Part shown: positions 49,701 to 64,000 of the stretch, in pieces | How positions within the stretch are numbered: position 1 is the first letter of the stretch | Layout: each line of letters opens with the position of its first letter | DNA from: Trichoplax adhaerens | Lineage: Eukaryota; Placozoa; Uniplacotomia; Trichoplacea; Trichoplacidae | Direction: 5' to 3' | Assembly (NCBI RefSeq): GCF_000150275.1 | Contig: NW_002060949.1 | Location: 5,685,535-5,749,534, forward strand | DNA length: 64,000 nucleotides | Position numbers and translations under genes: made by a program | The notes under the pieces: model-generated | Databases searched by the model: none | The model's input: the letters and a program-made list of their open reading frames with translations, nothing else | What the model was told of the DNA's origin: nothing

Positions 49701-50958
49701 TGAAATTATGTCTTAGCATTTGAACTATTATTAAGGATTTTTTGTCCAATGAACCAATTTTAGGTTGCTGGTAACTTTCACTTCGCTCCTGGGAAGAGTT
49801 TCCAACAGCATCGTGTTCATGGTAACGCTTGACTTCATAGTTTGGCAATTTACACATAGCTTCCATGACAAGTATTGATTTGTAAGATAAACTTTTTCTT
49901 TTACTTAATTTAGTACATGATTTGCAGTCATTTGGATCACGCAAGGTAATGTGAAAGTAAATTAGTCTGCCTTTTTTGCTAGTAATGTATTTTTGAGTTC
50001 TAATGAATTGCTGATCTTACTCTTATTTGGACCCACTACGTACATAAAACTAGTTTAATACGTCTCATACCATTCACAAATTGTCATTTGGAGAGGAATT
50101 TCCTGGAATTATAAATCCATTAGATGGCCATCGAATGTCTTCTGATCAAGGTAAACCATGAAAGTCTTTATTATCGCTAATACTATTTATTAATGAGAAT
50201 AAATTCTTTAGATTCAGCTATGTACCAATACTTTATTAAAGTCGTTCCGACCGTTTATAAAAAGTTAAAAGGCGAGGTAAAATCTATTCAAACTTATGCT
50301 TTCTTAGCTTACGGTTTGATTACTTATTCTGGAAAGAATTTCTTTTAATTAGGAAGTCAAAAGCAACCAGTACTCAGTAACCAAGCATTTGAAGTATATT
50401 AAACTTAGTATGGGTGAGCAAGGTCTTCCAGGCGTCTTTATTTCGTATGAACTTTCTCCCATGATAATCCGGTATGCCGAAAGAAGAAAGTAAGTGCGAT
50501 AAACTTATTTGCTAAGATCAAATTATAGATTGTACGTATTACGGTAGACAGAATTGCTCAACTTGGTATTAATTGTCTAGAGCACATATTATATATTGAA
50601 TGATTGCTATAGTCAAGCACTAACAGCAGTACTCGTATATTGGATATTGTTCAATACTTGTTTGATTTAGTTATATTTATACTTATGGGGATCCATTACA
50701 TTGTTTTAGGTCTTTCGCTCATTTTTTAACTGGTGTCTGCGCAATTATCGGTGGTGTATTCACAGGTATTCACTAAGAATCTATAATTGTAATTTTGCTG
50801 CTTAATAACTTATAACTCGATTGTATCATGATTTATTATGTAAGTATTAAACGTATAAATTATCGCTTTTTCTTTCAATTACAGTTGCCAGCTTGATTGA
50901 TGCTATGGTATATCATTCTGCGAAGATGTTAAAGATTGAGTTAGGAAAAGCATCATAG
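46711..50958 (+). CDS. ERGIC3: ER-Golgi intermediate compartment protein 3
   Basis: Exons: 46711-46807, 48174-48244, 48571-48658, 48778-48894, 49038-49066, 49152-49213, 49304-49385, 49567-49650, 49764-49821, 49914-49945, 50054-50150, 50212-50276, 50353-50489, 50710-50765, 50885-50958. Phases agree and the product is 382 residues (human 383). ERGIC3 cycles between ER and Golgi and acts in cargo selection for traffic. Features: N-terminal RRYDAFPKTLEDFR; first membrane segment in exon 2 (TIVSAVIMLLLFVSEM); lumenal Cys motifs CGSCYGAE and KCCNSCEDVREAYR; YLEVNKVAGNFHFAPGKSF; second membrane segment THFLTGVCAIIGG-type in exon 14 (AHFLTGVCAIIGGVF). Exon 5 is a 29-nt microexon in the variable part of the lumenal domain and is the least certain. 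Intron 1 is about 1.4 kb. Confidence 0.95.
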
Positions 50959-52893
50959 TGACTTGTGGTTTTCATATATCACTCTATGACAATTTTATAC
51001 TCACACAATAAGCAATCCTTCTCAGGGATGGTGAAGGATACGCACTTCTCGACTTTGTATTCTTAACTGTTATTCATATGTTGTAAATACAGCATAGATA
51101 AATAAATTTTTTTAAGTGTTTATTGAGAACGTCACTTCAATATTCGAAGCAGGCATAATCGTCCGAAGTCATTTTTATATTGTGCATGGACATGAATTAG
51201 TGTGTGAGTGAACTTTTTCCTGATCTACCGCTTTGGTTTTCGTAATCTGAGCCTTGGTCGTGAAATCTGTACGTCTACTTTCAAATGCCTTAGTCGCTGT
51301 AGTATTAATCATGTCGATTTTTTTCTTATTATGTATTATTGATATTTTAAAGATTATTAATAGTTAAATCGTTATTAGTACAGTGGTATGCGGCAGTGAC
51401 AGGAAGAAAAATAATGTACTGTATATGTTCTATGTTGTCAACATAAGTGAAATGCCACCTTCATCTAGTCCTGTAAAGATCCAGTTTAAAGGAGGAGGTT
51501 GTCATTGCCGAATAATGTTACATCATTTTCACATTTGTAATGTAATGTACGATATAGTATGTGCGGAAATAATCCAAATATGCTGGAAAGCTATCGAAGC
51601 CTTTAACGATACCATTACTATGTCAGAACGAGATCATCGCATGTGAAGGTTATCATTAATATGGTATACTGCTTTAGCTCAGCGTTATTTAACTTTTAAA
51701 ATCACTCACTATAAATTATTACGATTTAACGTGGTTTGCCTCTTCTTGTAAGCTTTCCTTGAGCGACCAAAAAAACAGTCTAATTTTACCAGGGGAATGT
51801 TGATTATAAAACATTCATTTCAGATACCTAAAGTACACATATTGGATATACTTTGTGAAATGGAAGTAATTAAATCATTCATTCACCCACAGATGCGCGT
51901 AAGGATGAATGAACATTTTCATGCTGTACATTGAAATATAATAGTGGAATTATTTATTATCATTCCGGTAAATTCGAAATATCAGATATTTCATAAACAA
52001 CAGAATTTCTAATCACAGAAAGATAAATAGACACACTTTCGATCGAGAAACAGTGTCACTGGTATAATACATTGTACTGTACTGTACATACGTACGAAGA
52101 TTACGTCCGTGATTTACTAACAAATGGTACAATTGAGGAAAGAGTAATAGAATAATAAATTTAACTTTAAACAAAGGTCACCGATGCCAATAATACGTGT
52201 CTTGCTTTAGGATTAAGTCTGCTCGATAGAGTAGCACAAATCTGCGCAAACAATTAAGCACTTCATACACGAAATTAAAGCAAGATTTATCCGTTCAAGA
52301 AATTGACAACAAATACCACTCTATTCGCATCTGAAATAGCATCGGTAAAACAATACTAATATAACGTTAATTTTTACTCGGAGTGAAGATATTTTGCTAC
52401 GCATGAATAACAAACGGTGCATATAGGAAAATTTCTGCTTTTGATTTTTTCTGAAAGGGATTAAAATGTCTTTCCAAATAAAAGTGAAGTATTCTTGCGA
52501 CATTGTAATGTCATCATTCGTTTACTGTTAGAAATGAATTCATCGGTATAAACTATACATTTATAGATTACTTATAGATCCTAGAACTCATTTAAAAAAA
52601 TATATTTTAATATCAAAATTGCTGTATTCAAGTATTGGCGGAGATAAGAAATTAAGAACAGTTTGGTAATGGCAAGTAGGTATACTTTACAACAGTCGTT
52701 TCTCGTACCCATAATTTCATACTAAGTGGAGAAATGTAGGAATGCTATGGCCACTTTCAAGTGTTTACGCTTAACATGCTTTCCTAATTGAAAAAAAGAC
52801 ATTTATCCTATTTCATCTCCTTCTGAGTGCGAGAGGTAGAGTATCCATCAACTGCAGCTGTAGTATACGTATCTCGTACATCATTTGCATCGG
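50959..52893. other. Convergent spacer ERGIC3 / NSMCE3
   Basis: 3' flanks of two convergent genes. A plus-strand frame at 51383-51646 lacks an ATG at its left end and has no recognisable family. The rest is AT-rich with one CTGTAC cluster at 52075-52090. Confidence 0.4.
51101..51106 (+). terminator. ERGIC3 polyadenylation signal AATAAA
   Basis: Canonical hexamer 143 bp after the ERGIC3 stop codon, within 'gataaataaattttttt'. Confidence 0.6.
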
Positions 52894-53637
52894 TCACTGC
52901 TGCATCGCTTCTTGGTATTGGGAAGTCAACGATTCAACGGGTATATCCATGAGATCAGAAACAAGCCGGAGAATTTCCATTTTGTCTACTTCTACTCGCG
53001 ATCGCTGACCCCAGGAGTATTCGATGATAAATTCACCATTGACAAGTTCTTTAGTACGATGTAAATACATGGTTTTTACAAACTGATCAATCTTTTTGGA
53101 GATGTCACCAAATACATAATGAGGTTTACGTTTATCAAATTCAAGGAGGGCTTGCAGCTTATCTACTAAATCGGTTTCTTTCATCGTGCCTCCTATCATA
53201 AAGATGATGGCTAATATGATTGTCAACAGTCCATATTCTTCAATATGATCGGTGCTATTAATGATATTTTGGTTTTCCGTTGGCAAAGTGTTACGCAGAA
53301 AATAGCGATTTTCGGCAGAAGTTTTGGTTTTTTCCTTGATGGATTCGTCGCCTTGATCACGAGATATAGCCACTACTTCTACACCAAAAACTTTCAACAG
53401 TTCGTCTTTCGCTAACGTCATGACTTTATCGAAATATTTTTTATAATCGAAAAGCACATCCTTTAAAATATCTGATCTTTTAATTGGAGTTCGATTACAC
53501 TGTTTAAATAGAAAGTAGCGAACTAGCTCCGTGGATAATGTTGACAAGTCAGCATTTGAATTTTGTGATTGGATTGCCATACCTTGGCTTGAAGTCGGGG
53601 TATTGGAGTCATCGACATCCATTGGTTCATCAGCCAT
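52894..53637 (-). CDS. NSMCE3: NSMCE3 / MAGE-domain subunit of the SMC5/6 complex
   Basis: Uninterrupted frame of 247 residues from ATG. Nse3 pairs with the RING protein Nse1 and the kleisin Nse4 in the SMC5/6 complex (DNA repair, genome stability). After a polar N-terminus (MADEPMDVDD) comes a MAGE homology domain. The first winged helix is about 35-95 (LVRYFLFKQCNRTPIKRSDI, then VFGVEVVAI). The second is about 135-230 (EYGLLTIILAIIFMIGGTMKE, then KPHYVFGD and EYSWGQRSRVEVDKMEIL). The length fits an ancestral single MAGE gene rather than the expanded mammalian MAGE-A/B types. It has no introns, unlike most neighbours. It is divergent from ASAP across a repeat-rich spacer and convergent with ERGIC3. 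Confidence 0.93.
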   Translation of the reverse strand: MADEPMDVDDSNTPTSSQGMAIQSQNSNADLSTLSTELVRYFLFKQCNRTPIKRSDILKDVLFDYKKYFDKVMTLAKDELLKVFGVEVVAISRDQGDESIKEKTKTSAENRYFLRNTLPTENQNIINSTDHIEEYGLLTIILAIIFMIGGTMKETDLVDKLQALLEFDKRKPHYVFGDISKKIDQFVKTMYLHRTKELVNGEFIIEYSWGQRSRVEVDKMEILRLVSDLMDIPVESLTSQYQEAMQQ

Positions 53638-53904
53638 TTCGATCAGGAATGTTCGATTATCGTGTCGTGTACTTGTATATTTACAAAGGCGTATGGGATT
53701 GCCAATTCCACAGTAGCTTTACTTCAGTTAAGAGGATATCTTCCAATACAGTAATCAATGATGGAGATGTCAGTTTAAAACTAGATGACCTAGACTACAG
53801 GTAAGCAACTGGAAAGATGGCGGTATACCTGGATTTCGCGTATTAATGTCTGTTTGCTTTCGTTTCAGCCGTAGCACAGGTTGGTTGGCGCCTTGGCGGG
53901 CAGG

Positions 53905-54340
53905 TGCGGCAAAGTACAGTGTACTGTACTGTAGAGTCTATAATGTACTGTAGACTACTGTACTGTACTGTACTGTAATCACTATACCAGTACGTACAGA
54001 CGTACAGTACAGTATAGACATGATATTTAGCAGCATTCGGCTGGTTAAAAGATACGGCAAAGTACAGTACAGTACAGTACAGTATAGTACAGTACTGTAG
54101 AGTCTACAGTACAATGTAGACTACAGTACTGTACAACTGTAATTAGGACTGACTGTAATCACCAATACCTTACGTACAGACGTACAGACGTGACATTCAG
54201 CAGCAGTACTGTACACTGTACAGTACTGTATACTGTAGAGTTTACTGTACAATGTACTGTAGACTACTATACTGTACTGTACTGTAATTACCATACCTGT
54301 ACGTACAGACGTGCAGACGTGACATTCAGCAGCATTCATC
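53905..54340. repeat. GTAC-palindrome array with repeated module
   Basis: Palindrome runs alternate with a longer unit repeated three times: 'actgtaatnaccatacc.gtacgtacagacg' near 53975, 54150 and 54280. It is followed by 'cattcagcagca' and, in two of them, 'ggctggttaaaagata' (near 54042 and 54337). This is segmental duplication within the array. Confidence 0.8.
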
Positions 54341-54467
54341 GGCTGGTTAAAAGATAAACAAACACACTTAATATTGAAGTTTCTCCGTTTGATTACGGTT
54401 CTTCTAGGGACTTTGAAGACTACAATTAGTCATACAAGTCTCTGGTTCTACCTAGTTCTACCATACT

Positions 54468-54505
54468 ATGGACTACTAAAACAAGATCTTTTTCTGGTAG
54501 TCCAT
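54468..54505. repeat. GGACTAC...GTAGTCC hairpin element, copy c
   Basis: Inverted repeat ATGGACTACTA / TGGTAGTCCAT (10 of 11 paired) with a 16-nt loop, followed by 'gatcgtatgcactcatgg'. Confidence 0.65.
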
Positions 54506-54750
54506 GATCGTATGCACTCATGGCTCACTGTACTTTATATTGTGCAGTTTAGTAAATAAACAAAAATGCGCTTGTGTGCTACTTGAAATTCAATTCAATT
54601 CTTTTATCCCAACGTAGTTGCAGTGATCGCTGATAGACGATAGTGGTCTCTTATCCACATGAATCTACTGGATATTGGTGCAGCAATAATAATAATTCTA
54701 ATTTAGGAGTAGAATCAAATTCATGATTTTACTGTACTGTGCCATTGTGT

Positions 54751-54795
54751 CATGGACTACGAGAAGAAAACTAGGTTGTTTTCATGTAGTCCATG
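54751..54795. repeat. GGACTAC...GTAGTCC hairpin element, copy d
   Basis: Perfect 10-bp arms CATGGACTAC / GTAGTCCATG around a 25-nt A/T/G-rich loop, followed by 'gtgccatgcctaatgatgca', similar to the flank of copies a and c. Confidence 0.7.
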
Positions 54796-55037
54796 GTGCC
54801 ATGCCTAATGATGCATGGCACTCCGTTGTACAATATTAAGATCTTTTCCTCATCCTGTGTCTGTACAGTACTGCCTAAAGTAGAAAACCAACTCGCCATG
54901 ATCATTGCGAGTACTAACTACAGTATAACTGGATCACCAAGGATTTTTGTCATGCTGTACAGTGTACAGTACTCAAGTCTGTGATCTTAACTCTTGAGAT
55001 CGGAGATTTGAATACAGCATGACTCTGATTGTTAGCT

Positions 55038-55066
55038 CCCCCCCCCCCCCCCCCCCAAAAAAAAAA
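55038..55066. repeat. C19A10 homopolymer junction
   Basis: Nineteen C followed directly by ten A. Such tracts are prone to length error in sequencing. Confidence 0.85.
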
Positions 55067-55403
55067 TGAATGTAGCTCTACTGCAGTCTAGTTTTTCGGT
55101 CGCAATCAGCCGTTTTCTTCTCCAGGAAATCGTTACGATATGAATCTGAGGGTTGTTCCAGTTGTGACATTGCATAGAGGTTAAAGAAAGTTTTTCCGAC
55201 CGGATCTGATCCATTGTTTTTACCTCGATTGGTTACATTGTAGCAACATGGTAGGAAAATGGCGTAAACCAGACAGCTGACAACTGCCAAAGCGCTTATC
55301 GAGTTGTGCCAAGACTCAACACAACAATTAGCTAGACACGATGAGCAAACATACAGTACAGTACAACAAACTGCACCCCGGAGTGAAAGCCTTTTGCTGT
55401 TAC

Positions 55404-55890
55404 TGACTGCGACACCCCCGGTCCCCGGTAGACACTGGTACATTACTACACACTTTCGACCACCGTGTCAAGTGGCCATGGTCTACACAGGCTATAGACG
55501 GCATACAAAACAATACTGGGTTAACCCCCCCCCCAAATACATTACCCTACGAAAGCCTTTTGCTCTACTGACTACGACACCCCCCGGTAGACACTGGTAC
55601 ATTACTACACTCCAAGGTCGGACTGCGTTTTGACCACCGTGTCAAGTGGCCATGGTCCACACAGGCTATAGATGGCATACAAAACAATACTGGATTAACC
55701 CCCCCCCCCAAATACATTACCCTACCAAAGCCTTTTGCTCTACTGACTACGACACCCCCCGGTAGACACTGGTACATTACTACACTCCAAGGTTGGACTG
55801 CGTTTTGACCACCGTGTCAAGTGGCCATGGTCCACACAGGCTATAGATGGCATACAAAACAATACTGGATTAACCCCCCCCCCCCAAATA
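55404..55890. repeat. Tandem repeat, about 175 bp, three copies, with C-tracts
   Basis: Units begin at 'gacaccccc' at 55411, 55576 and 55751. Each contains 'ggtagacactggtacatta', 'gaccaccgtgtcaagtggcc', 'ggcatacaaaacaatactgg' and a run of 9-10 C followed by AAATA. Copies 2 and 3 are nearly identical; copy 1 lacks about 10-15 bp. The unit is GC-richer than its surroundings and encodes nothing recognisable. Confidence 0.9.
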
Positions 55891-56148
55891 TATGACCGTC
55901 CATTACCGTATTACTGTATCGCAGTGAAAATCAAAAATCACCAAGAATTACGGACGTAGTTTACTCCAGCTGGCATTGTCGACGATAGTGTCCATAGCAA
56001 TCGTTTGGAGGATTAATCAACAAATTTAGAAAGTATCGTGTTGTTGTTGTTCTTGCTGGTGGAAAATCACTTAAACAAACTTTTAAGTGTCATTTCTCAT
56101 TGCAATATTGGTTGATTTGCAAAGCTTGATTCATTGAGCTAAGAGAGA

Positions 56149-64000
<7,852 letters not shown>

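Larger units (their letters stand above)
53638..56148. other. Repeat-rich spacer NSMCE3 / ASAP
   Basis: Contains in order a GTAC array, two hairpin elements, a C19A10 tract and a three-copy 175-bp tandem repeat (listed separately). The ASAP leader probably lies in the last 250 bp. No exon was recognised in the remainder. Confidence 0.5.

Noticed and set aside
51383..51646. 87-codon plus-strand frame after ERGIC3
   Set aside because: Begins at GTG, lies beyond the ERGIC3 polyadenylation signal, and shows no known domain.

Overview
The window is nuclear DNA of an animal with compact, intron-rich genes. Eleven protein-coding genes can be rebuilt; nine of them are split by mostly short (about 50-500 bp) GT-AG introns. 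The DNA is strongly AT-rich. Several families are animal-type (RITA1, an ASAP-type Arf GAP, PAS kinase, PAF acetylhydrolase II, a single MAGE/NSMCE3). Short introns, low GC and single-copy members of families that are multi-copy in vertebrates suggest an early-branching animal. A placozoan (Trichoplax/Hoilungia type) is my best guess, by inference only.

Layout. 2.0-8.1 kb, minus: PAS-domain kinase PASK, nine exons. 8.1-10.7 kb: GTAC-palindrome cluster and a four-copy tandem repeat of about 240 bp. 10.7-19.8 kb, minus: two tandem PAFAH2-like genes with the same eight-exon structure. 19.8-22.0 kb: large GTAC-palindrome array. 22.0-23.3 kb, plus: ribosomal protein eL30, with a candidate H/ACA snoRNA in its first coding intron. 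24.5-28.0 kb, minus: epsilon-tubulin TUBE1, 16 exons. 29.4-30.0 kb, plus: RITA1-like, single exon. 31.1-33.7 kb, minus: a protein with a USPL1-like zinc module but no peptidase domain. 36.1-40.2 kb, minus: an unrecognised single-pass membrane protein with several ITIM-like tyrosine motifs and an apparent one-base frameshift. 40.9-45.1 kb, plus: chaperonin TCP1/CCT-alpha. 46.7-51.0 kb, plus: ERGIC3. 52.9-53.6 kb, minus: NSMCE3 (MAGE domain), single exon. 53.9-55.9 kb: GTAC arrays, a three-copy 175-bp tandem repeat and a C19A10 tract. 56.1-64.0 kb, plus: 5' part of an ASAP-family Arf GAP (BAR, PH, ArfGAP, start of ankyrin), running off the end.

The genes form no operon and no shared pathway. 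They are mainly housekeeping or cell-biology genes (translation, folding, ER-Golgi traffic, genome maintenance, centriole/microtubule, lipid metabolism, kinase and Arf signalling). Exon limits were read by hand from reading frame, splice signals and remembered family sequences. No similarity search was run.
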